This document shows, in pieces, positions 1-7,187 of a stretch of 13,455 bases of DNA. The notes beneath the pieces were generated by a model. That model saw nothing but the letters and a program-made list of their open reading frames with translations, made no database searches and was not told where the DNA came from. Position numbers and translations under genes: made by a program. Origin of the DNA: Bacteroidota bacterium (lineage in GTDB: Bacteria; Bacteroidota; Bacteroidia; Bacteroidales; VadinHA17); NCBI GenBank assembly GCA_015222065.1, contig JADFUQ010000203.1, positions 1 through 13,455 on the forward strand, written 5' to 3'. Position 1 is the first letter of the stretch; each line of letters opens with the position of its first letter.

Positions 1-24
1 ACTCATGTTTCTTAAATTAATTAA

Positions 25-44
25 AACCTCTTTTAAGGAAGGTT
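25..44 (-). terminator. possible weak terminator hairpin after tRNA-Leu
   Basis: Just past the 3' end of the minus-strand tRNA, the bases read AACCT, a 10-base loop, then AGGTT and a T-rich run on the tRNA's strand. A 5-bp stem is short and AT-rich, so this is only a candidate transcript end. Confidence 0.2.
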
Positions 45-53
45 ATTAAATTG

Positions 54-137
54 TACCCAGAGCCGGGATCGAACCGGCACGGTATCGCTACCACTGGTGT
101 TTGAGACCAGCGCGTCTACCAATTCCGCCACCTGGGC
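54..137 (-). tRNA. tRNA-Leu (anticodon CAA)
   Basis: Read on the minus strand, this folds as a full class II (long variable arm) tRNA of 84 nt. The acceptor stem GCCCAGG pairs with TCTGGGT (with G-U pairs at both ends), the discriminator base is A, and the D-arm has GGCGGAATTGGTAGAC. The anticodon stem is CTGGT/ACCAG around the loop CTCAAAC, which gives anticodon CAA (plus positions 101-103), reading UUG. The T-arm is GCCGG-TTCGATC-CCGGC. The long variable arm and A73 fit leucine. The 3' CCA is not encoded (the next bases are CAA), so it must be added enzymatically. A heptamer repeat array begins five bases upstream of the tRNA 5' end. Confidence 0.95.
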
Positions 138-141
138 ATAT

Positions 142-243
142 AAGAAGTAAGAAGTATGAAGTAAGAAGTATGAAGGAGGAAAACCATGGACAGATTATTA
201 GTGCCATGACTTCATCACTCACCACTTACTACTCACTACTTCT
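142..243. repeat. inverted pair of AAGAAGT heptamer arrays (foldback)
   Basis: Positions 142-176 hold five contiguous heptamers (AAGAAGT twice, ATGAAGT, AAGAAGT, ATGAAGG). After a 32-base spacer, 209-243 hold five contiguous heptamers of the complementary type (ACTTCAT, CACTCAC, CACTTAC, TACTCAC, TACTTCT), so the arms can fold back imperfectly. The spacer itself contains CATGG and CCATG arms. The element fills the region between the tRNA and the aldehyde dehydrogenase leader. Its left edge must overlap or replace the usual tRNA promoter position. No coding potential is seen. Confidence 0.75.
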
Positions 244-357
244 TCAAACATCGGGCAGGCGAAGGTAATAGAATTGTTTTTTAACAGCAAAAAATTCGTA
301 CTGTTTAATACTGCTATAAAACCTGTTTTATTCTGCATACAATTCCTATTAAATATT

Positions 358-365
358 TATTTTTG
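358..365 (+). promoter_or_regulatory. candidate Bacteroidota -7 promoter box for the aldehyde dehydrogenase gene
   Basis: TATTTTTG is an exact match to the Bacteroidota sigma-70 -7 box (TAnnTTTG), 48 bases before the ATG at 414. No clear -33 TTTG partner is visible and the region is AT-rich, so a chance match is possible. Confidence 0.35.
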
Positions 366-413
366 ATAACGGATTTGAAGTATTAATTGCGTTTATAACT
401 AAATAATCATAAC

Positions 414-1970
414 ATGAAAGAACAGGATTACAACATTAAAACAATGCTTAAAAACCTTGGCATTAAGGATATAAATTCAGGCGCTTCAACAGGAGCAAAC
501 TGGATGAAATGCCTGGGGGACATAACCTGTTCAATTTCACCAATTGACGGGGAAGAAATAGCTAAAGTTCAGAATGCCTCAAAAGAGGAATACGAAAGTG
601 TTGTTCAAAAAGCACAGGAAGCTTTTATTATCTGGAGAAAAATGCCTGCTCCCGCAAGAGGAGAAATTGTACGTCAGATTGGTTTGGCTCTTCGTGAAGC
701 AAAAGATGACCTTGGTAAGCTTGTAACTCTTGAAATGGGGAAAATTTACCAGGAAGGTCTTGGAGAGGTTCAGGAAATGATTGATGTCTGTGATTTTGCT
801 GTGGGACAGGCAAGATTGTTAAATGGCTATACTATGCATTCCGAACGGCCTGACCACAGAATATACGACCAATACCATCCACTTGGAATTGTAGGTATTG
901 TTACAGCATTCAATTTCCCGGTAGCAGTATGGGCATGGAATGCTATGATAGCAGCTATTGCAGGAGATGTTGTAATCTGGAAGCCAAGTTCAAAAACTCC
1001 CCTTACTGCAATAGCTGTACATAATATTATCGCGAAAGTACTTACAGACAACGATCTACCCGAAGGGGTGTTTAACCTTATGATAGCCAAATCATCGGTA
1101 CTTGGAGATAATTTCCTGTCAGATAAAAGAATTGTCTTGTTCTCGGTTACAGGATCGACAGCTGTTGGGAAAAGGGTTGGTAGTATCGTAGGTAAACGTC
1201 TTGGTAAAACTATCCTTGAACTGGGTGGAAACAACGCTATTATCATCTCTCAGCATGCCGATCTTGATATGGCTATACCTGCCGTGGTTTTCGGAGCGTT
1301 GGGTACTGCAGGTCAGCGCTGCACCAGTACACGTCGTATAATAATTCACGAATCAATTTATGAGGATGTAAAGGCGAAACTGGTAAATGCTTACCGGCAG
1401 GCTGCAAAAAAAATCGGCAATCCACTTGATCCAAACACACTTGTAGGTCCGGTAATTGACGGTATGGCTGTTGATCTTTTCCATAATGCTTTAGACCAGG
1501 CTAAGAAGGAAGGTGGCAATATTGCTATAGGAGGGAATATTCTTGATCCTGAAAAATATGGTTCTTCTAATTATGTTGATCCGGCAATTGTCGAAGTTGA
1601 GAACCATTATAATATAGTACAGGATGAAACATTTGCACCTATTTTATACCTGATAAAATATAAAACGATTGATGAAGCAATTAGTATAAACAATGATGTG
1701 CCTCAGGGTTTATCCTCAGCAATTTTCACTCTTAATTTAAGAGAAGCCGAGCAATTCCTTTCAGAGGCAGGGTCTGATTGCGGAATAGCTAATGTGAACA
1801 TCGGTACCTCAGGAGCTGAAATTGGTGGTGCATTTGGTGGTGAAAAAGATACAGGAGGTGGCCGGGAGTCGGGGTCTGATTCCTGGAAAGCTTATATGAG
1901 AAGGCAGACCAATACAATTAACTGGAGTACTGAACTACCCCTGGCGCAGGGTATAAAGTTTGATTTATAA
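414..1970 (+). CDS. ALDH7/antiquitin-type aldehyde dehydrogenase (probable alpha-aminoadipic semialdehyde dehydrogenase)
   Basis: NAD(P)+-dependent aldehyde dehydrogenase of 518 aa, a usual length for the family. Visible catalytic features are Asn167 (NFP motif), Lys190 in WKPS, the nucleotide-binding GSTAVGK at 247-253, the general base Glu269 in ELGG and the nucleophile Cys303 in GQRCTS. The C-terminal stretch at 475-512, with GGEKDTGGGRESGSD, YMRRQTNTINW and LPLAQGIKF, is the signature of the ALDH7 (antiquitin) family. Members oxidise alpha-aminoadipic semialdehyde, in equilibrium with piperideine-6-carboxylate, to 2-aminoadipate in lysine catabolism. No other lysine-degradation gene is in the window, so the substrate is inferred from family only. 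The start used is the first ATG after an AT-rich leader; Met11 is an alternative. The gene is monocistronic and converges on dxs. No signal peptide is seen, so it should be cytoplasmic. Confidence 0.93.
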   Translation: MKEQDYNIKTMLKNLGIKDINSGASTGANWMKCLGDITCSISPIDGEEIAKVQNASKEEYESVVQKAQEAFIIWRKMPAPARGEIVRQIGLALREAKDDLGKLVTLEMGKIYQEGLGEVQEMIDVCDFAVGQARLLNGYTMHSERPDHRIYDQYHPLGIVGIVTAFNFPVAVWAWNAMIAAIAGDVVIWKPSSKTPLTAIAVHNIIAKVLTDNDLPEGVFNLMIAKSSVLGDNFLSDKRIVLFSVTGSTAVGKRVGSIVGKRLGKTILELGGNNAIIISQHADLDMAIPAVVFGALGTAGQRCTSTRRIIIHESIYEDVKAKLVNAYRQAAKKIGNPLDPNTLVGPVIDGMAVDLFHNALDQAKKEGGNIAIGGNILDPEKYGSSNYVDPAIVEVENHYNIVQDETFAPILYLIKYKTIDEAISINNDVPQGLSSAIFTLNLREAEQFLSEAGSDCGIANVNIGTSGAEIGGAFGGEKDTGGGRESGSDSWKAYMRRQTNTINWSTELPLAQGIKFDL

Positions 1971-2022
1971 AAAAATAGAGTATTAAACCTTTTTTCTGTT
2001 TTATCAGGACATTGATGCAGTG

Positions 2023-2050
2023 TTCCGGGTTACGAGTTCCGGGTTAAGAA
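2023..2050 (+). repeat. TTnCnGG heptamer array
   Basis: Four contiguous heptamers (TTCCGGG, TTACGAG, TTCCGGG, TTAAGAA) lie 52 bases after the aldehyde dehydrogenase stop, in the convergent spacer with dxs. The unit TTACGAG recurs exactly at 9631-9637, and the consensus matches the array in the rpsB-tsf spacer. Confidence 0.65.
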
Positions 2051-2145
2051 TGAACTTATGGATTTAGTATATTTGTAAAATACAGGAACTTTTTTAGAGG
2101 AATTGTAACTGCCTTATTCACCTGGTTGTATTTTTCTTCCCAATA

Positions 2146-2177
2146 TTCCAACATTCCAATACTCCATTATTCCATTA
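2146..2177. repeat. TTCCAnnA octamer array
   Basis: Four contiguous octamers (TTCCAACA, TTCCAATA, CTCCATTA, TTCCATTA) lie just downstream of the dxs stop codon. They are the complementary orientation of the TGGAAnnn octamers found elsewhere in the window. With the heptamers at 2023-2050 they make a composite, gene-free convergent spacer (1971-2205). Confidence 0.65.
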
Positions 2178-2205
2178 TTCTTACTTCATGATATCCGGTG
2201 CAGGA

Positions 2206-4128
2206 CTATCCGGTATGGGATATTGTTTTTCTTTTGAGGAATTGTTTAACGGTAGTGAAAATTCCTTCGGTATCATAACCACATTCACGGTATAATTCTT
2301 CCGGGGTTCCCTGATCAATAAAACGATCCGGGACTCCCATTCTTTTCACATGAGAAGAATATTGATGTTCAGCCATAAATTCAATAACAGCTGAGCCGAA
2401 TCCTCCGGTAACAGTTCCGTCTTCAATTGTAATTACAAATTCAAATTCTTTGAAAACTTTGTGCAGTATCTCTTCATCAAGGGGTTTTGCGAATCGCATA
2501 TCATAATGGCAAACACTAATATTTTCCTTTTTCAAATGTTCAGTAGTTTCAACAACAAAATTCCCAACATGTCCGATTGACAGGATAGCGATATCATGTC
2601 CCTCTCTTATCAGGCGACCTTTACCTACAGGAATTTCACGAAACGGTTTTTTCCATTCCGGCATTACACCTCTGCCCCTTGGATAACGAATAGAGAATGG
2701 CCCCATTTTATCCTTTTGTGCAGAATACATTAGATTGCGCAACTCTTCTTCGTTCATGGGAGCACATACTGTCATATTAGGTACGTTTCTCATGTATGCC
2801 AGGTCGAAAACACCCTGATGTGTTGCTCCGTCCTCTCCAACTATCCCGCCCCTGTCAAGACAGAAAACAACATCCAGATTCTGGATAGCAACATCGTGGA
2901 TTACCTGATCGTAAGCCCTTTGCATAAATGTAGAGTATATATTGCAGAAAGGCTTCATTCCTTGTTTTGCTAACCCGGCTGAAAAAGTAACCGCATGCTG
3001 TTCGGCAATTCCAACATCAAATACCCTGTCAGGCATTTTTTCCATCATTAAATTCAATGATGAACCGGTAGGCATAGCTGGAGTTATCCCAACAATTTTT
3101 TCATTTTTCTCAGCAAGCTCAATGATAGTGTGTCCAAAAACATCCTGGTATTTGGGTGGGTTAACCTTGTCAGTTTTTACTATAAGGATTTCGCCCGTGG
3201 TTTTATTAAATTTTCCGGGAGCGTGAAACCGCGTTTGATTAAGTTCTGCCTGTTTAAAACCTTTGCCTTTTACTGTCAGGCAATGAAGTAATTTTGGTCC
3301 GGGAATGTTTTTAAGGTCATTGAGTACCTGTGTAAGGTGCATTACATCATGACCGTCAACAGGACCAAAATATCTAAAATTCATTGATTCAAACAGGTTG
3401 CTGTGCTTCAGAACAGCCGATTTTACACCATGATCAAGCTTCTGAATAAGAGAGCGCGGATTTCGCCCGGGAAGTTTAATTTTTCCCAGTAATTGCCAGA
3501 TATCATTTTTTATGCGATTATATGTTTTGCTTGTTGTAATATCAAGAAGGTATTCTTTCATTGCACCCACGTTCTGATCAATAGCGATATTATTGTCATT
3601 AAGTATGACTAACAAGTCTGAGTTCTGAATTCCGGCATTGTTTAACCCTTCAAATGCAAGGCCTGCAGTCATGGCACCATCTCCAATTATTGCTACAACG
3701 TGCCTCTTCTCATCCTTCTTCCGGGCAGCGATAGCCATTCCCAAAGCTGCAGAAATTGAGGTGGATGAATGACCTACGCCAAATGAATCATATTTACTTT
3801 CATCGGGTTTAGGGAAACCGCTTATTCCTTTGTATTTACGGTTTGTGTCAAATATTTCCCTGCGACCGGTAAGTATCTTATGTCCATAGGCCTGGTGTCC
3901 TACGTCCCAGACAATAAGATCGTGTGGTGTGTTATATACATAGTGCAGAGCAACTGTAAGTTCAACAACCCCCAGACTGGCCCCAAAATGACCGGGATTA
4001 GAACTTACAATATCAATAATGAACTGTCGCAACTCTCGACTTACCTGTGGAAGTTTTTCCGGAGAGAGTTTCCTGAGATCATCAGGAGTAACAATACGGT
4101 TAAGCAATTTATAGGCATCATCTGACAT
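2206..4128 (-). CDS. dxs: 1-deoxy-D-xylulose-5-phosphate synthase
   Basis: Thiamine-diphosphate enzyme joining pyruvate and glyceraldehyde-3-phosphate to make DXP, the entry step of the MEP isoprenoid pathway and a precursor of thiamine and pyridoxal. From the ATG at 4128 the protein is 640 aa, normal for the family. Visible motifs: NPGH with His47 near the N-terminus, GHSSTSIS at 119-126, the ThDP/Mg site GDGAMTAG at 149-156 followed by NNAG, and the catalytic Glu376 in GIAEQHAV. DRGGIVGEDGATHQG lies at 425-439 and YPRGRG at 483-488, with a C-terminal transketolase domain containing EDGTVTGGFGSA. The reading frame stays open 15 codons upstream to 4173. That longer start would lie beyond an excellent -7 box at 4150-4157, so it could not be on the transcript. 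The gene stands alone, divergent from the OmpA-domain gene. It ends in a short tail near two TATCCGGT direct repeats. Confidence 0.97.
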   Translation of the reverse strand: MSDDAYKLLNRIVTPDDLRKLSPEKLPQVSRELRQFIIDIVSSNPGHFGASLGVVELTVALHYVYNTPHDLIVWDVGHQAYGHKILTGRREIFDTNRKYKGISGFPKPDESKYDSFGVGHSSTSISAALGMAIAARKKDEKRHVVAIIGDGAMTAGLAFEGLNNAGIQNSDLLVILNDNNIAIDQNVGAMKEYLLDITTSKTYNRIKNDIWQLLGKIKLPGRNPRSLIQKLDHGVKSAVLKHSNLFESMNFRYFGPVDGHDVMHLTQVLNDLKNIPGPKLLHCLTVKGKGFKQAELNQTRFHAPGKFNKTTGEILIVKTDKVNPPKYQDVFGHTIIELAEKNEKIVGITPAMPTGSSLNLMMEKMPDRVFDVGIAEQHAVTFSAGLAKQGMKPFCNIYSTFMQRAYDQVIHDVAIQNLDVVFCLDRGGIVGEDGATHQGVFDLAYMRNVPNMTVCAPMNEEELRNLMYSAQKDKMGPFSIRYPRGRGVMPEWKKPFREIPVGKGRLIREGHDIAILSIGHVGNFVVETTEHLKKENISVCHYDMRFAKPLDEEILHKVFKEFEFVITIEDGTVTGGFGSAVIEFMAEHQYSSHVKRMGVPDRFIDQGTPEELYRECGYDTEGIFTTVKQFLKRKTISHTG

Positions 4129-4149
4129 GACTAAATCATTATGTAGATG

Positions 4150-4157
4150 CAAAGATA
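4150..4157 (-). promoter_or_regulatory. -7 promoter box for dxs
   Basis: On the minus strand this reads TATCTTTG followed by CA, an exact match to the Bacteroidota -7 box TAnnTTTG. It lies 21 bases before the ATG at 4128, which predicts a leader of roughly 15 bases. The -33 region is not well matched. It sits inside the upstream-extended open frame and therefore decides the start codon. Confidence 0.6.
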
Positions 4158-4280
4158 AGAAATTTAGTAGCACGAACTTTTAATATTAAAAAATCAGTCA
4201 GGGTTATTCATGTAATAATAAAATATAATTTTTGAAAAAAAGTTGTTAATATTGAATGATAAATAAAAAACATAAACAAC

Positions 4281-5294
4281 ATGCAGATACAACTAAAAAA
4301 AGTAGTTATTTTTTCAATAGTAATTTCTACAGTCTTTTCCTGTGTGCCTACCCGGCAATTCAATGATATTCAGGAAAAAAACCGGAAACTGCTTACCGAG
4401 AAAGATTTGTTGAAATTAGAAAATCAGAGATTCTCGGTTGAGAATAAGGAATTAACATCTGAACTTAAAAGCCTGGAAGGGGAAATAAAAGAGATAGAAA
4501 AAAAGCACCGGGATAAAATCGAAGAGTGTGATATGTTAATGAAAGATTTTAATCGTGTAAACAGGCAATATATTGATTTACAGAAAGCCCAGGAAGAGCT
4601 TATTAGGGGGAATGACAAAGAAACAAGAAGGTTATTGAAACAATTACAGGTTACACAGGAAAGTTTACAGGAGAAAGGGGATGAACTTCGGGAACTTGAA
4701 GTATCTCTGAGCAGTAAGAAACAAAATCTTGAAGAATTGCTTTTTGAACTTGATCAAAGGAATGCAAGACTTATTGAGCTTGAAAAAATACTTCAGAAAA
4801 AAGATTCTGTTGTTCTGACATTGAAAGATAAAGTTTCGTCTGCATTAATGGGATTTGAAAATGATGGCTTAACAGTAACACTTAAAAACGGCAAAGTATA
4901 TGTTTCTCTTGAGGAAAAATTATTGTTCGGAACGGGGAGTACAATTGTTAGTCCAAGTGGAGTAAATGCACTTAAAAAACTTGGACAGGTTCTGGAACGG
5001 AATACTGATATCAATATTATGATTGAAGGGCATACGGATGATGTCCCATATAAGACGGACAGCGGACCAATTAAAGATAATTGGGACCTGAGTGTGAAAA
5101 GAGCTACCGCGGTGGTTAGAATATTACTGGATAATTCATCAATAAATCCTAAACGTCTTATTGCCAGCGGGCGAGGTGAATTTATGCCGGTTGATCAGGT
5201 GAAAACAACAGAAGCCAGAAGAAAAAACCGCCGTACCGAAATTATTCTTACTCCTAAACTTGATGAATTATTCAGGATACTTGAAAATAACTAA
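4281..5294 (+). CDS. OmpA/MotB-domain lipoprotein with long coiled coil
   Basis: Predicted outer-membrane lipoprotein of 337 aa that should bind peptidoglycan. Residues 1-20 form a signal peptide (KK, then a hydrophobic run) ending in the lipobox V-F-S-Cys21. No acidic surface-export signal follows the Cys, so a periplasm-facing anchor is likely. Residues about 28-185 are rich in E, K, L and Q with heptad spacing, a long coiled coil. Residues about 205-325 are an OmpA C-terminal domain with EGHTDD at 249-254, NWDLSVKRA at 267-275 and RRKNRRTEI at 313-321, the residues that contact diaminopimelate in this fold. The likely role is tethering the outer membrane to the cell wall. Its exact partner is unknown, and no Tol-Pal or gliding genes adjoin it. 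It is divergent from dxs across a 152-base AT-rich spacer. The first ATG was chosen because it starts the signal peptide. Confidence 0.88.
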   Translation: MQIQLKKVVIFSIVISTVFSCVPTRQFNDIQEKNRKLLTEKDLLKLENQRFSVENKELTSELKSLEGEIKEIEKKHRDKIEECDMLMKDFNRVNRQYIDLQKAQEELIRGNDKETRRLLKQLQVTQESLQEKGDELRELEVSLSSKKQNLEELLFELDQRNARLIELEKILQKKDSVVLTLKDKVSSALMGFENDGLTVTLKNGKVYVSLEEKLLFGTGSTIVSPSGVNALKKLGQVLERNTDINIMIEGHTDDVPYKTDSGPIKDNWDLSVKRATAVVRILLDNSSINPKRLIASGRGEFMPVDQVKTTEARRKNRRTEIILTPKLDELFRILENN

Positions 5295-5301
5295 AATTTA
5301 T

Positions 5302-5333
5302 TGGAATAATGGAATAGTGGAAAAATGGAACGT
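5302..5333 (+). repeat. TGGAAnnn octamer array, left arm
   Basis: Four contiguous octamers (TGGAATAA, TGGAATAG, TGGAAAAA, TGGAACGT) begin seven bases after the OmpA-domain stop. They are matched in inverted orientation by the array at 5844-5883, so the pair brackets the four-helix-bundle gene. An ATG at 5325, an alternative start for that gene, spans a junction between two octamers. Downstream, GCAAA at 5338-5342 pairs with TTTGC at 5347-5351 as a small hairpin. Confidence 0.7.
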
Positions 5334-5399
5334 TTGAGCAAACTTGTTTGCGAAAACCTCATGAGCGGGTTGTGTGAAGGATTGTGGGAGCGAATAATA

Positions 5400-5801
5400 A
5401 TGGAAAGAAAAAACATTAACAGAGGATTTACACAATTACGAGTGTGGAATAATTCAGTTGAATTGTATTTCCTCACATGTAAGTTATTGTCAAAATTCCC
5501 TTATGAACTGAAGAAAACAGTGTCTAATTGTATTGATTCTTCCCATAGTATCAGTAGGAATATTGCAGAAGGATATTCAAGACGAAGTATAAAAGAATAT
5601 CTTAATTTTTTGAATATGGCATTAGGTTCAAGTGGAGAATATCATTCTTGCATATTTAGTTTCTATAAAGCAAACCAGATAACAAAGGAAGAATTTGAAC
5701 AAATGGACAAACTTCAATATAAAACCGAAAATGAGTTAATCCAATTAGTAAAATCTTTACAAAAGAAAATGAAAGAGGGAACTTGGGATGACACATTCTA
5801 G
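5400..5801 (+). CDS. four-helix-bundle protein (S23/IVP family, TIGR02436-like)
   Basis: Small basic helical protein of 133 aa. The family pattern is clear: FTQLRVWNNSVELY at 10-23, then ISRNIAEGYSRRS at 51-63 and LGSSGEYHS at 75-83, which correspond to the conserved (N)IAEG-R-S and GS--E positions. Relatives are encoded within 23S rRNA intervening sequences or are free-standing, and the Avd protein of diversity-generating retroelements has the same fold; the function of free-standing copies is not established. The ATG at 5400 is preferred. It has GGGAG nine bases upstream and begins where the family homology begins. An in-frame ATG at 5325 would add 25 residues that look unlike the family and arise from repeat DNA. 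No rRNA, reverse transcriptase or variable repeat is nearby. The gene is bracketed by inverted TGGAA octamer arrays, which suggests it may have arrived as a cassette. Confidence 0.82.
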   Translation: MERKNINRGFTQLRVWNNSVELYFLTCKLLSKFPYELKKTVSNCIDSSHSISRNIAEGYSRRSIKEYLNFLNMALGSSGEYHSCIFSFYKANQITKEEFEQMDKLQYKTENELIQLVKSLQKKMKEGTWDDTF

Positions 5802-5843
5802 CAATTATAGGATTAATGATGAATTCCAAAGTTTAAACTTATG

Positions 5844-5883
5844 TTCCAATATTCCAACATTCCAATATTCCAATATTCCAATA
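5844..5883. repeat. TTCCAAYA octamer array, right arm
   Basis: Five contiguous octamers (TTCCAATA, TTCCAACA, then TTCCAATA three times), the inverted counterpart of the array at 5302-5333. They begin 42 bases after the four-helix-bundle stop and end 72 bases before the radical SAM start, leaving room for a promoter between. Confidence 0.75.
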
Positions 5884-5955
5884 CAACTACATTTTATCAT
5901 AAGGTGCTATATTTAGTACTTGTTTCATTTATAGCTATTTGAGTAAGATAAAAAA

Positions 5956-6969
5956 ATGGATGTTTACCACTTGCTACGAAAGCTCACTATTCGCAAAATA
6001 TGGAACTTCTTATTACTTAGCATAAGCTATCTCCTGTCAATAGTTTTTAAGAAACACTTCCTGTGGGGCTATCCCCCGAATTTAGCAATAGAACCCTCTT
6101 CATTATGCAACCTGAGTTGCCCGGAATGCCCGGCAGGAACCAATAATCTTTCCAGAGAAAATGGGTTTATAGATATAGAATTATTCAATAAAATACTTGA
6201 CGAAACCGGTCTCTATCTTACATTTCTTGCTCTGTATTTCCAGGGTGAACCATTTCTTAATAACCGGCTTTTTGACATAATAAGAATGGCAGTAAAAAGA
6301 AATATATATACAGCTACTTCTACCAACGGCCATTTTCTTACAATTGAGAATGTCAGGGGAATAATTGAAAGCGGACTTGACAGGCTGATTATTTCAGTTG
6401 ACGGAACTACGCAGGAGGTTTATGAAAAGTACAGAGTGGGAGGGGATTTGAAAACAGTGATTTCCGGAATTGAAAAAGTTGTGAAATGGAAAAAGAAACT
6501 TCATTCATCGAAACCATTCTTGATTATTAGCTTCCTGGTATTAAGGACCAACGAACACCAAATAAGGGATATCAAAGAGTTAGGGAAAAAACTTGGTGTT
6601 GATAAGGTAGTGATCAAAACAGCACAGGTAAAAGATATGAGTTGCAGGAATGATCTGGTTCCGGCAGGTGAAAAGTTAACACGTTATAAATTTGTTAACG
6701 GGCATTATGAATTAAAGAAAAAGCTTACTAACCGGTGCTGGCGTGCATGGAGCTCTCCGGTTATCACTTTTAATGGCAAATTAGTGCCATGTTGCTTTGA
6801 TAAGAATGCTGAGCATTCCATGGGAGAAGTGGGAACAACTGACTTCAGAGATATCTGGAAAGGAGATCATTTCAGAAATTTTAGAGAAAGAATTCTGAAA
6901 GATAGAAAAACAATAAATATTTGCTGTAATTGTACAAGTGGTCAAACTATATTTGTAGGAAAAAGATAG
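5956..6969 (+). CDS. radical SAM/SPASM-domain protein, substrate unknown
   Basis: Radical S-adenosylmethionine enzyme of 337 aa. The 4Fe-4S/SAM site is Cys51-x3-Cys55-x2-Cys58 in CNLSCPEC, followed by the GEP motif at 97-99 (SAM amino-group contact) and SVDG at 147-150. The C-terminal part carries extra cysteines in SPASM arrangement (Cys261, Cys279/280, Cys323, 324 and 326), suggesting one or more auxiliary clusters. SPASM proteins often modify peptides or, as in anaerobic sulfatase maturation, proteins. No short precursor peptide or sulfatase is adjacent, so no substrate can be named. The N-terminus has a basic stretch then a hydrophobic run at about 17-32 (NFLLLSISYLLSIVF), which may attach it to the membrane. 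The stop codon falls inside the first unit of a nonamer repeat. Confidence 0.85.
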   Translation: MDVYHLLRKLTIRKIWNFLLLSISYLLSIVFKKHFLWGYPPNLAIEPSSLCNLSCPECPAGTNNLSRENGFIDIELFNKILDETGLYLTFLALYFQGEPFLNNRLFDIIRMAVKRNIYTATSTNGHFLTIENVRGIIESGLDRLIISVDGTTQEVYEKYRVGGDLKTVISGIEKVVKWKKKLHSSKPFLIISFLVLRTNEHQIRDIKELGKKLGVDKVVIKTAQVKDMSCRNDLVPAGEKLTRYKFVNGHYELKKKLTNRCWRAWSSPVITFNGKLVPCCFDKNAEHSMGEVGTTDFRDIWKGDHFRNFRERILKDRKTINICCNCTSGQTIFVGKR

Positions 6970-7000
6970 AGGGGATAGAGGGGATAGAGGGGATAAAGGA
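6965..7000 (+). repeat. GATAGAGGG nonamer tandem repeat
   Basis: Three exact contiguous copies of GATAGAGGG followed by a degenerate fourth (GATAAAGGA). The first copy contains the stop codon of the radical SAM gene. A related nonamer array (AATARAGGG/AGTAAAAGG) occurs at 11183-11236, and at both places it adjoins TGGAA octamers. Confidence 0.85.
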
Positions 7001-7004
7001 AGAA

Positions 7005-7121
7005 TGGAAAAATGGAAAAATGGGAAGATGGAAAAATGAAATAATTTAACAATGGGTAATGGAATGCTGGGATGCTGAATTCTTTAGTATTCCAACATTC
7101 CAACATTCCAACATTCCAATA
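7005..7121. repeat. inverted pair of TGGAA/TTCCA octamer arrays (foldback)
   Basis: Five octamers at 7005-7044 (TGGAAAAA twice, TGGGAAGA, TGGAAAAA, TGAAATAA) and two at 7060-7075 (TGGAATGC, TGGGATGC). Four complementary octamers follow at 7090-7121 (TTCCAACA three times, TTCCAATA). The inner arms 7061-7079 and 7090-7109 form an imperfect stem of about 19 bp with a 10-base loop, with four non-Watson-Crick or gapped positions. Together with the nonamers it fills most of the spacer between the radical SAM and acylase genes. No gene is present. Confidence 0.75.
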
Positions 7122-7187
7122 AAATTACGTTTAGTATCCGTAGTTTTTATAATTTGCATCATTATTTTAATTTAATTCCAATTTGTT

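Noticed and set aside
1971..2022. Rho-independent terminator after the aldehyde dehydrogenase gene
   Set aside because: There is a T-run near 1990, but no stable hairpin precedes it.
4227..4254. Promoter boxes for the OmpA-domain gene
   Set aside because: AATTTTTG and TAATATTG each differ from TAnnTTTG by one base and no spaced -33 partner fits, so neither is supported.
5325..5399. 25-residue N-terminal extension of the four-helix-bundle protein
   Set aside because: Begins inside an octamer repeat, lacks family similarity, and a better-placed ATG with GGGAG upstream occurs at 5400. Kept only as an alternative start.
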